From: JALYTY01 sp964546935
Lineage (GTDB): Bacteria; Vulcanimicrobiota; Vulcanimicrobiia; Vulcanimicrobiales; Vulcanimicrobiaceae
Direction: 5' to 3'
Assembly: GCA_964546935.1 (NCBI GenBank)
Contig: CAZJLJ010000004.1
Coordinates: forward strand, 1-64,000
Length of the DNA: 64,000 nucleotides
The translations under genes were made by a program, and so were the position numbers. A model generated the notes under the pieces. It did not search any database and was not told the DNA's origin. It worked only from the letters and a program-made list of their open reading frames with translations. Each line of letters begins with the position of its first letter. Position 1 is the stretch's first letter. Shown piece after piece: positions 7,235 through 15,044 of the stretch.

Positions 7235-8877
7235 GCCGAGACTTCCTCCTTGCCGGTATCGTTGACTTTGAATTTTCCAAGGTAGCTATCGATCTCGCCC
7301 GCGAGATCGTTCATCTGATCGACCGAAGCGAGAATCCGCTGAGCGGCGTCCGTGACTTCCTTGTTGACGTACGTCAACACCTCAACCGAAGACGCATTTT
7401 GTTGCGAAATCGAAGAGATGTCCGAGAATGCTTTGTTTACGTCATCGGATTGAAGCGTCATCGATTTCGTCGCTTTCAAGTTAATCGAAACCGATTTCGT
7501 AATCTCTTCGATTTGCCGGATGACTTGATACGAATTTGCGCTCATTGCGCGCGTAACGGAGCCGATTTCGCCGATTTGCCGGTTAGCCGTCAAAACCGCA
7601 GAAACGATATCTTGCAACGCGCCCGATGCTTGACTCGTACTATTCACCGAATCTTCAACGCGATCGGTCAGACGCTCCATTGCGCCGACGACCTCACCGA
7701 TAACGGCTTGCGTTGAGCTGATGTGGGCGGCGATCTCCTTCGTCGCTTGGACGCTGCCGTCGGCGAGCTTGCGAATTTCGCTTGCGACGACGGCAAAGCC
7801 GCGTCCGTGTTCGCCGGCGCGAGCCGCTTCGATAGCGGCGTTCAGCGCGAGCAAATTCGTTTGTTCGGCGATTCTATCGATAACTTTGACGATGTCGCCG
7901 ATTTGTTCGGAATTGACGCCGAGTTGACGAATGTCTTCCGCAAGATCGTGGATCGTCGTGCGAATCGTTTGCATGCCGTCGACGATCGTTCCAATCGAGC
8001 TTCCACCTCGTTCGGCGGTTTGCGACGTCTCCGTCGAAATGTTCTGCAGCGAGTCAACTTGCGCCGCGACCTCTTCAATAGAAGTTGCCATATTTGACAC
8101 GGCCAGGGCCGTTTCGTCGAGGCTGCGCGTCTGCTGCTCGGCCGAAGCGGCAATGGTCGAGATCGCTTCAGTAAGCGCGAGCACTCGCGCCGTCGCCTCT
8201 TCGACGATGCGCGCTTGTTCTTGAATCCCTTCGTCCAGCTGGCCTTGCGCAAGCGCCGCGCCTTCGATCACTGCAAGCGCCGTCGACGCGGTCGACCGTA
8301 GACCGCTCCCGGCACTGCCCAAGCTCCCTGCATTGGCGTGAAGCTGGCTCAGAAACTCGCGCATTCCGAAGATCAGCTTGTTCAACGCGATAGCCAGTTC
8401 TTGAAGCGCCGTATCGCTAACGGCGATGTTCTTGGTGAAGTCGCCCTGCGACACTTCGCGAATCCCCGAAGCCAGTGCCGCGATACTCGTGTGAACGCCG
8501 GCAAGATTTTCGTTGCGGGGCAGTGCACGAAGCGGGTGCGATTCGAGAGCCGCGTGCTCTTCCGGCGACGGCGACGACACACTTGAAAGGATGATGCCGA
8601 AGAGCAACACGACGGCTGCACTAAAGTAGGCGGGCTCGTGGTGCATCGTGTGAGCGGCGAAATCGGCGGCGGCGGCGATGGCGGCAACGCCGGCACCGAA
8701 GGGCATTCCCGCAATTCGTGCGACCACGGCGGCTACGGCAACCAAAATGCCGGCAACGGGGAACTCAGCACCAAACCACGCGATCAGCGCGACCAAGATC
8801 GAAGCGGCGCCCGCAACAGAAAAACGGAGCGGCCCAGTAAGCCGCGCGCGAAGACCGGCGAAGTAAGCGGAGATCAC
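7231..8877 (-). CDS. Methyl-accepting chemotaxis protein with integral-membrane N-terminus
   Basis: About 548 residues. The N-terminus holds about four closely packed hydrophobic segments with almost no periplasmic loop. A HAMP-like linker (SGIREVSQGDFTKNI) leads into a long MCP coiled coil. The hairpin tip contacting CheA/CheW is canonical (EQTNLLALNAAIEAARAGE, then GRGFAVVASEIRKLA). I chose GTG at 8877 because GAAGGGAG lies just upstream. A GTG 36 bp further out (8913) is possible. It forms an overlapping pair with the Cache sensor. No che or flagellar genes are in the window, so its array partners lie elsewhere. Confidence 0.9.
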   Translation of the reverse strand: MISAYFAGLRARLTGPLRFSVAGAASILVALIAWFGAEFPVAGILVAVAAVVARIAGMPFGAGVAAIAAAADFAAHTMHHEPAYFSAAVVLLFGIILSSVSSPSPEEHAALESHPLRALPRNENLAGVHTSIAALASGIREVSQGDFTKNIAVSDTALQELAIALNKLIFGMREFLSQLHANAGSLGSAGSGLRSTASTALAVIEGAALAQGQLDEGIQEQARIVEEATARVLALTEAISTIAASAEQQTRSLDETALAVSNMATSIEEVAAQVDSLQNISTETSQTAERGGSSIGTIVDGMQTIRTTIHDLAEDIRQLGVNSEQIGDIVKVIDRIAEQTNLLALNAAIEAARAGEHGRGFAVVASEIRKLADGSVQATKEIAAHISSTQAVIGEVVGAMERLTDRVEDSVNSTSQASGALQDIVSAVLTANRQIGEIGSVTRAMSANSYQVIRQIEEITKSVSINLKATKSMTLQSDDVNKAFSDISSISQQNASSVEVLTYVNKEVTDAAQRILASVDQMNDLAGEIDSYLGKFKVNDTGKEEVSA

Positions 8878-8949
8878 GACGCTCCCTTCAATGTGAACCG
8901 CAAGCCGATGCACGCAATGACACCCCGAACACGGCGCGCCCTAGTAGGG

Positions 8950-8977
8950 TGTACGGCTAAAGTCGCCGCCTTCTTTA
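8950..8977 (-). promoter_or_regulatory. Possible sigma-28-like promoter for the receptor operon
   Basis: On the minus strand, TAAAGAAG (8977-8970), 12 bp, then GCCGTACA (8957-8950). It resembles the flagellar/chemotaxis sigma consensus (TAAAGTTT, 11 bp, GCCGATAA) at 5 of 8 bases in each box. An 11-bp palindrome, CCCTAGTAGGG (8939-8949), follows at the expected start of transcription. Suggestive only. Confidence 0.3.
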
Positions 8978-9011
8978 GGAGATTCTTAAGATAGTTAGGG
9001 GTCCGAACGGA

Positions 9012-9554
9012 CTATCGTTCGTTGCGGGCGCGGCCGATGCGGCGATCGCAGGTCTCGCAGAAGTGCGACATTTTGTTGTCGCTCTCGAAGATCGAGTTGG
9101 AGTAGTACATTGCACACCGCGCGTTGTAGCAGTGCTTCAAGCCGAACGCGTGACCGAGTTCGTGAACGCATTCCTTCAGCGTACGCTGGAACAGCAAGTT
9201 CGCATCCGGCTCTTCGCCGTAATACTCCGAACGAAGGCGGTGAAGCGATACCGCGGCTTGGCCCTGCGTCTCATCGGCGTCGCCGAAGATGAAACGATGC
9301 GACGTCTTGTATAGATCGAAATCCGTGATGCCGAGCAAAACTCCCGACGCGTCGGGATGCGCGCGACGGATTCGCGTGAAGAGCGTGGGCAAGAATAATT
9401 GATGGCGCGTTGCGTTCAATGCGCTGCGTGGCACCGCGAGCGAACGCTCGACCTGTGCCGTCGCCAGGAATCGCTCTTCCAAACAAGGCGCGAGCCGATC
9501 TAAAAATGCGACATCGATAGCGTTGATCGGGACGATGCGAATGCGCGACTCCAT
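9012..9554 (-). CDS. amzA: Archaemetzincin family zinc metalloprotease
   Basis: 180 residues, compact and without a signal peptide, so probably cytoplasmic. It shows the full archaemetzincin signature: HELGHAFGLKHC (131-142) with zinc ligands His131, His135 and His141, catalytic Glu132, a second cysteine after four residues (Cys147), the met-turn Met149, and a C-terminal CETC pair (166-169) for the second zinc. The family is commonest in archaea and sporadic in bacteria and eukaryotes; natural substrates are not well defined. It diverges from acpS with 62 bp between. Confidence 0.93.
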   Translation of the reverse strand: MESRIRIVPINAIDVAFLDRLAPCLEERFLATAQVERSLAVPRSALNATRHQLFLPTLFTRIRRAHPDASGVLLGITDFDLYKTSHRFIFGDADETQGQAAVSLHRLRSEYYGEEPDANLLFQRTLKECVHELGHAFGLKHCYNARCAMYYSNSIFESDNKMSHFCETCDRRIGRARNER

Positions 9555-9616
9555 CTTCGGCCCACGGTTCGACGTGCCCGGCCGGAAAACTTGTCGGCCG
9601 ATGCGAAAACAACTTC

Positions 9617-9979
9617 ATGATCGTGGGCATCGGGATCGATCTCGCGGAAGTGGAACGGTATCGCTTCGACCAGCATCGTCTTGCGTGGTTTGCACGGAAG
9701 GTGTACACCGAAGAAGAGATGCAATACGCGATGCGCAAGCGTCACTGGCCGGAACGTTTGGCGGGATTCTTTGCCGCGAAAGAAGCAACGCGGAAAGCTT
9801 TCGGACACTGGATTCCGTGGCGCTCGGTCGGCGTGTCTCACGAGCGCAGCGGTAAACCAGTCATCAGACTTTACAATGAAGCGCAAGGGCTGCTCGCCGC
9901 GCGAAGCATTGCCAGCATTTCACTCACTATTACGCATTCCGCAACCACCGCCGCGGCCGTCGTAATTCTGGAAGCATGA
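9617..9979 (+). CDS. acpS: Holo-[acyl-carrier-protein] synthase
   Basis: 120 residues. It moves 4'-phosphopantetheine from CoA to apo-ACP for fatty acid synthesis. The N-terminal GIGIDLAEVERY supplies the metal-binding Asp, FFAAKEATRKAFG carries the second acidic ligand and the lysine, and ITHSATTAAAVVIL is the last strand. It overlaps nnrD by 4 bp (ATGA), a translationally coupled pair seen in many bacteria. Confidence 0.96.
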   Translation: MIVGIGIDLAEVERYRFDQHRLAWFARKVYTEEEMQYAMRKRHWPERLAGFFAAKEATRKAFGHWIPWRSVGVSHERSGKPVIRLYNEAQGLLAARSIASISLTITHSATTAAAVVILEA

Positions 9980-11505
9980 TCTACGTCGTCACGCCCGACG
10001 AAATGCGAGCGGCCGATGCGGAAGCGAGTGCTGCGAGCAGCGCAACCGCGCTCATGCACACGGCCGGTATACGAATCGCGGAGTTCGTTCGCGCTCATTA
10101 TCCGTCCGGAAAAATCGTCGCGTTCGCCGGCCCGGGAAACAACGGCGGCGACACGTTCGCCGCACTTGCCGAACTGGAACCGCGATACGAGCGAATCGTT
10201 TACGCCGCAGATGTAACATCCGAGAGTGAAGCCCGGAAAGATGCACGCTCGCGCGCCGCGGCGGCCGGCGTGCGAACAGAACCGCTACCTTTAAAGGATG
10301 CCGATGCGCTCGAGGCGGTTCACGACGCAGCGCTTGCCGTCGACGGGTTGTTGGGAACGGGAGCGCGACTGCCCGTCGCGCCGGAGTATCGCGCTTGCGT
10401 CCGCGCACTCGATTCGCGCCACGTTCCGGTTCTGGCCATAGACATTCCAACCGGTATGGATGCGCTGAGCGGCGAGATTGCCACCGACGCCGTACGCGCA
10501 AGCACGACTGTAACGCTCGCGGCTCTGAAACCCGGCTTGCTGTTGCAACCCGCTCGCGAGAATTGCGGCGAGATTTGGGTTGCGGACATCGGCATCGATG
10601 AGGCGACATTGGCGCGACACGCGAAGCAATTCTCTGCCTTAGACGATGAGGCGTTTCTCGCGTTGCTTCCAATGCGTCATCCGAATACCGATAAGCGTAC
10701 CGCAGGTGCTCCTCTTATCATCGCCGGCTCGGAACAATTTCCGGGCGCCGCGATTTTATGCGCACGAGGCGCGGCACGCGCCGGTGCAGGTTACGTTACG
10801 GTTGCAACACCGGCACGCGCAGCTTCTTTTTTACGCTCCCAACTCGTGGAGCAAGTGGTCGTTACGATCGGCGAAGGATCTGCCGACGAAGCCGCCACCG
10901 ATTTGCTGGAGATTGCGAAACGAAATTCGTCGATTGCGATCGGACCGGGAATGAGTCTCGACGATTGGACGGGCGAGATGATCGGGTATCTCCTCGAGCG
11001 CGCCGAGCTGCCGATAGTGATCGATGCGAGCGGACTCTTTCATTTGGCGAAACGCCTTGAATTGATTCGTGGCAAACCTGTCGTCGTTACGCCGCACGCC
11101 GGCGAGTTTGCTCGTCTCTCCGGAAAAGGCACCGTGAAAGAATCCGACCGCGTAACTCGCTTGCGCGAGTTCGTAGAGCGCACCGGTATTACGACACTGC
11201 TCAAAGGGCAGTCGACCTTGATTTACGACGGTGCAACGATGGCCATCAACACGACGGGAACGCAGGCACTTGCAACTGCCGGCACGGGCGACGTCCTTAC
11301 CGGGATGATCGCAACGTTGCTATCGCAGGGACTTACTCCGTTCGATGCGGCGCGGAGCGGAGCGTACTGGCATGGACTTACGGGACGACTTTGCCTGGCA
11401 CGCAGACGCGTGGGCGTTACTTCGGCAGATCTACCGGACGCGCTGGGCGACGCGCTACCTACGCCACATCCCCGACGAGCGCTACGACGCGTTGTTCCGT
11501 CTTGA
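9976..11505 (+). CDS. nnrD: Bifunctional NAD(P)H-hydrate epimerase / ADP-dependent dehydratase
   Basis: 509 residues, two fused repair activities. The N-terminal YjeF_N epimerase half (about 1-215) has the GPGNNGGDTF loop and converts R- to S-NAD(P)HX. The C-terminal carbohydrate-kinase-fold half (about 225-495) dehydrates S-NAD(P)HX using ADP; it shows SIAIGPGMSLD, VVTPHAGEFARLSG and the phosphate loop ATAGTGDVLTGMIATLL. It is coupled to acpS. The last residues are Arg/Pro-rich and overlap the convergent gene by 47 bp, so the final 15 or so may be poorly conserved. Confidence 0.96.
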   Translation: MIYVVTPDEMRAADAEASAASSATALMHTAGIRIAEFVRAHYPSGKIVAFAGPGNNGGDTFAALAELEPRYERIVYAADVTSESEARKDARSRAAAAGVRTEPLPLKDADALEAVHDAALAVDGLLGTGARLPVAPEYRACVRALDSRHVPVLAIDIPTGMDALSGEIATDAVRASTTVTLAALKPGLLLQPARENCGEIWVADIGIDEATLARHAKQFSALDDEAFLALLPMRHPNTDKRTAGAPLIIAGSEQFPGAAILCARGAARAGAGYVTVATPARAASFLRSQLVEQVVVTIGEGSADEAATDLLEIAKRNSSIAIGPGMSLDDWTGEMIGYLLERAELPIVIDASGLFHLAKRLELIRGKPVVVTPHAGEFARLSGKGTVKESDRVTRLREFVERTGITTLLKGQSTLIYDGATMAINTTGTQALATAGTGDVLTGMIATLLSQGLTPFDAARSGAYWHGLTGRLCLARRRVGVTSADLPDALGDALPTPHPRRALRRVVPS

Positions 11506-11863
11506 TGCGATGCATCAGCAACGCAACGATCGACTCGACGTCGTCATTAAAAGCATCGCCCCGTAACGCGTCGTCTTCAGCACGGCGCCAACGGCGAGCA
11601 AATGTATCGAAGTGAATTGAAAAACGGCCCTGCTCTTCGAGCATTTCGACCACCGCAATTCGTCGCGAAACATCCCGTTCGCGCATGAGCAGCCGGTATC
11701 CGAGGTGTACGTCCAACGCCAAGTGGGCTTCAAGAGCTTCGCAAAACGCTTGCAAAGCGGCGCGAATGGTTAATACGTCGCTGTTCTTAGCATCGATCAG
11801 CGAATACATCCGGAATTTTAGAAGCTCGTGGCGCTCGGCCAAAAAGGCCGATGACAAGTTCAT
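11459..11863 (-). CDS. Hypothetical all-helical protein
   Basis: 134 residues from the ATG at 11863, chosen because a G-rich Shine-Dalgarno-like GGGGGTGGG lies 4 bp upstream. An outer start at 11950 adds 29 residues that look non-coding. The protein is predicted helical, with His residues spaced along several helices (EAHLALDVHLGY, FSIHFDTF, ALLMHRIKTE). That loosely recalls a four-helix hemerythrin-like bundle, but the canonical metal motifs are not present and I would not call it one. It follows wrbA by 94 bp and runs into the 3' end of nnrD. Confidence 0.6.
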   Translation of the reverse strand: MNLSSAFLAERHELLKFRMYSLIDAKNSDVLTIRAALQAFCEALEAHLALDVHLGYRLLMRERDVSRRIAVVEMLEEQGRFSIHFDTFARRWRRAEDDALRGDAFNDDVESIVALLMHRIKTEQRVVALVGDVA

Positions 11864-11957
11864 TACGCCCACCCCCGTCTGACCAAGATACCTTATTTCA
11901 GGTAATTCGGCTACCCGGGCCGCCGGAACGAGCAGCGGCCCGGGGTGCAATTCGAGC

Positions 11958-12596
11958 CTACGCGGGCGCCGCGCTCATTTCGATCGTCAACCGGTCCCGC
12001 CCGGCGGCGATTAGCTCCGCGGCACGTGCGAGACGCTGCCCCATGTAACGCGCAGCTGTAAGGATTTCGTTAGGAATCGGCTTGTCGCCGGTATCGGTAT
12101 AGCTCACTCCATATGGATTGCCGCCGGCTGCAAAAAGCAACTGGTTCGTGTATCCGGCCGGGACGACGATCGCGCCCCAATGACACATCACGTTATAAAG
12201 CGTCGTCAGCGTCGTCTCTTGACCACCGTGCGGGTTTCCGGCACCCGTAAATCCGGTTGCGACTTTGTTGGCAAGCTTTCCCTGCGCCCACAACGGTCCG
12301 GTAGTATCAAGAAACTGTTTCAATTGCGCGCTAACGTTTCCGTAACGCGTCGGCGTCCCAAACGCGTAGCCGTCGGCCCAATCGAGATCGTCCAACGTCG
12401 CTTCAGCAATATGCTGGGTCTCAAGACGATGCTGATACCAGCCTTGATTCGTCGCAATTGCCTCCTCGGGCGCCAGCTCACGAACCTTTCGCAAGCGGAC
12501 CTCCGCGCCGGCAGCTGTTGCACCTTCGTCGTACGCTTTTGCGATCTGATACGTGTGCCCAGTCGCACTGTAATAAATCACCGCTATCTTTGCCAT
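11958..12596 (-). CDS. wrbA: NAD(P)H:quinone oxidoreductase, type IV flavodoxin (WrbA)
   Basis: 212 residues, usual for WrbA (about 200). It carries out two-electron, FMN-dependent quinone reduction, protecting against semiquinone radicals. The FMN phosphate loop YYSATGHTYQIAK is at about 8-20. FGTPTRYGNVSAQLKQFLD and FTGAGNPHGGQETTL are the FMN-edge segments characteristic of this group, and GNPYGVSYTD lies near the C-terminus. It is the next minus-strand gene after ligA with a 60-bp gap and could be separately transcribed. Confidence 0.95.
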   Translation of the reverse strand: MAKIAVIYYSATGHTYQIAKAYDEGATAAGAEVRLRKVRELAPEEAIATNQGWYQHRLETQHIAEATLDDLDWADGYAFGTPTRYGNVSAQLKQFLDTTGPLWAQGKLANKVATGFTGAGNPHGGQETTLTTLYNVMCHWGAIVVPAGYTNQLLFAAGGNPYGVSYTDTGDKPIPNEILTAARYMGQRLARAAELIAAGRDRLTIEMSAAPA

Positions 12597-12656
12597 GCGT
12601 TCAACTCCAAACGGCGTAACGGCTAACCAGTCAAGGGGTATGGGTGAAGCATACCA

Positions 12657-14672
12657 CTACAGAAGGGCGCGTAGAGTGTCTTCGTCTAGAATCGCAACGC
12701 CTAATTGCTGAGCCTTCGTCAGCTTGCTGCCGGCGGCATCGCCTGCAACCACGTAATCGGTTTTCTTGCTAACGGAACTTGTAACTTTTCCGCCCGCAGC
12801 TTCTATGAGCTCCGAAGCTTCTTCGCGTGTCAGCGTTGGAAGCGTGCCGGTCAACACAAACGTTTTCCCCGCGAGCGGACCATCGTTGCGACGCACCGGT
12901 TGGCGCGACTCCATTACAACGCCGGCGGCACGAAGCCGTTCGATCATCGCGCGATTTGCGGATTGCTCGAAGAAGAGTCGTACGCTGGCCGCAACTTCCG
13001 GCCCGATGCCTTCGCTTTGACGCAGTTCTTCTTCAGTTGCATTTTCAACGGCGTCGACGGAGCCGAAATCACGCGCGAGAATTCCGGCAGTCTGTTCGCC
13101 CACAAACCGAATTCCAAGCCCGGTAAGCACGCGTGCCAACCCGCGGCCCTTCGAGCCCTCGATGGCGTTCAAAAGATTCGCAATCGTCTTCTCACCCATG
13201 CGCGCTAACGTTGCGAGCTTCTTCTCATCGAGCGAGTAGATGTCGGAAATATCTCTTACAAGTCGCCTCGAAGTGACTTGCTCCGCCAAAACGTCGCCGA
13301 AGCCTTCGATGTCCATCGCACCGCGCGACGCAAAGTGGCGAACGCGTTCGAACACTTGGGCCGGACATGACGCATTCGTGCACCGCGACATCGCTTCGCC
13401 CGGCGGGTGATCGACCGCCGATCCGCAGACGGGGCACGTATCGGGCATCGAAAAGATGCGTTCTTTTCCTTTACGCTCCGAGAGAATCGGGCCGACGACG
13501 CGCGGTATAACATCGCCGGCGCGCGTGACAAGCACCGTATCCCCGATGCGAATGTCGTTGCTTTTTATGTAGTCGGCGTTGTGCAGCGTCGCGCTTTTTA
13601 CAGTAACGCCGCCGATTTGCACCGGCTCCAGCACGGCGTTGGGATTCAGCGTTCCGGTCCGGCCCACCGTAATGACGATGTCCGTTAGCTTCGTGCGCGC
13701 TTCGCGAGGCTTAAATTTGTAGGCCACGGCCCATCGGGGATCGCGCGCCACGGCACCAAGACGTTCTTGCGTTGCAAGATCGTCTACTTTCACGACGACC
13801 CCGTCGATCTCGTAGTCCAGGTTGTCTCGCTCGATCTCCCAACGTTCGGCATAGGCGATCACATCTTCGATCGTCTTCGCTTGTTCGATATGCTCGTTGA
13901 CGTGAAAACCAAGATCGCGCAGCAGTTGCAGCGACTCCCACTGCGTCTTCGGTTCGTGGTTCCCACGCTTTGCGAATTCGACCGCGCCGATGGAATAGGC
14001 AAAAAAGGAGAGCCGCCGCTGCGCCGTGAGTTTTGGATCGAGCTGACGGACACCACCGGAAGCGGCGTTACGCGGATTGGCAAAAACGGGAAGGCCTTCG
14101 CGCTCGCGTTGGGCGTTAAGCTTCTCGAAGTCGCTCTTACGTAAGTACACCTCACCGCGGACCTCGATGAAGCCCGGAAGCGGACTCGTCTTACGCAGCC
14201 GGAGGGGAACGGTTTGAATCGCGCGCAAGTTCTGCGTTACATCTTCGCCGACGCGTCCGTCGCCGCGCGTCCCGCCTCTTTCAAGAACGACGTCGCGATA
14301 ATCGATTGCCGTAGCGAGACCATCGATCTTCAATTCACAAACATAGGTGACAGGCCCGCCGGCGAGCTTGCGCACCCGTTCGTCAAACGCTCGCAATTCG
14401 TCCGGAGAAACGGCGTTCGCCAGACTCAACATCGGCTTTGCGTGCTCGTATGGCGCGAACTTTTCCGACGCGGCCGCACCGACGCGTTGCGTTGGAGAAT
14501 CGGCCGTTCTCAGGTCCGGGTGTTTCTCTTCGAGTTCGACGAGCTCGCGAAGCAAAGCATCGAACTCCGCGTCGGTTATTGCGGGATCATCTAAAACGTA
14601 ATAGCGGTAGTTCGCTTCCTCGATTTGGGCCCGCAGTTCTTCCGCGCGAGCCTCGAACTTCGTCGTCGCCAT
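12657..14672 (-). CDS. ligA: NAD-dependent DNA ligase
   Basis: 671 residues, full length. It seals nicks in replication and excision repair. In order: the Ia NAD-binding domain (YYVLDDPAITDAEFD), the adenylation domain with Lys115 in CELKIDGLA, the OB fold, a four-cysteine zinc site (CPVCG, CTNASC), helix-hairpin-helix repeats (about 480-590) and a C-terminal BRCT domain (GKTFVLTGTLPTLTREEA). It lies 5 bp after the VOC gene and belongs to a uvrA-VOC-ligA run. Confidence 0.98.
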   Translation of the reverse strand: MATTKFEARAEELRAQIEEANYRYYVLDDPAITDAEFDALLRELVELEEKHPDLRTADSPTQRVGAAASEKFAPYEHAKPMLSLANAVSPDELRAFDERVRKLAGGPVTYVCELKIDGLATAIDYRDVVLERGGTRGDGRVGEDVTQNLRAIQTVPLRLRKTSPLPGFIEVRGEVYLRKSDFEKLNAQREREGLPVFANPRNAASGGVRQLDPKLTAQRRLSFFAYSIGAVEFAKRGNHEPKTQWESLQLLRDLGFHVNEHIEQAKTIEDVIAYAERWEIERDNLDYEIDGVVVKVDDLATQERLGAVARDPRWAVAYKFKPREARTKLTDIVITVGRTGTLNPNAVLEPVQIGGVTVKSATLHNADYIKSNDIRIGDTVLVTRAGDVIPRVVGPILSERKGKERIFSMPDTCPVCGSAVDHPPGEAMSRCTNASCPAQVFERVRHFASRGAMDIEGFGDVLAEQVTSRRLVRDISDIYSLDEKKLATLARMGEKTIANLLNAIEGSKGRGLARVLTGLGIRFVGEQTAGILARDFGSVDAVENATEEELRQSEGIGPEVAASVRLFFEQSANRAMIERLRAAGVVMESRQPVRRNDGPLAGKTFVLTGTLPTLTREEASELIEAAGGKVTSSVSKKTDYVVAGDAAGSKLTKAQQLGVAILDEDTLRALL

Positions 14673-14677
14673 CGTAC

Positions 14678-15034
14678 CTATCGCGACTTCGGCGTCGTTA
14701 CCTGAATGGGATAGCCGTCGGGATCGGAGATGACCGCGACGCGGCCGAACGTTTCGTCATAAGGGTCTTGAAAGATCGGAACGCCCATCGACGCGGCATC
14801 GGCAACGAACTTGTCGACGTTGTCTACCGAGAATCCAAGCTGCAGCGAACCGGGACGCACGGCCAAGAGTTCGCTGCGCGCATGGAGCCCAAACGAAATC
14901 CCGGGCGACAATTCGAATTCCACCCAATGGGGAACCTGATCGCCGAGGACTCGAAGGCCCAGAACGTTGCGATAAAAATCGCGCGAACGAGCCAGATCGG
15001 AACAGACAAGCATCGCGATCGAGAACTTTGCCAT
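14678..15034 (-). CDS. VOC family (glyoxalase/dioxygenase-fold) protein
   Basis: 118 residues, two beta-alpha-beta-beta-beta repeats of the vicinal-oxygen-chelate fold (FYRNVLGLRVLGD; second repeat FGRVAVISDPDGYPIQV). Members bind metals or small ligands; the specific activity cannot be deduced. It sits between uvrA (10-bp gap) and ligA (5-bp gap), so it is co-transcribed with repair genes, though no repair function should be assumed. Confidence 0.85.
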   Translation of the reverse strand: MAKFSIAMLVCSDLARSRDFYRNVLGLRVLGDQVPHWVEFELSPGISFGLHARSELLAVRPGSLQLGFSVDNVDKFVADAASMGVPIFQDPYDETFGRVAVISDPDGYPIQVTTPKSR

Positions 15035-15044
15035 AGCTTAAGAG

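Noticed and set aside
11864..11950. N-terminal 29-residue extension of the hypothetical gene at 11459
   Set aside because: No Shine-Dalgarno sequence and a non-coding-like Pro/Gly composition; the ATG at 11863 follows a G-rich ribosome-binding site.
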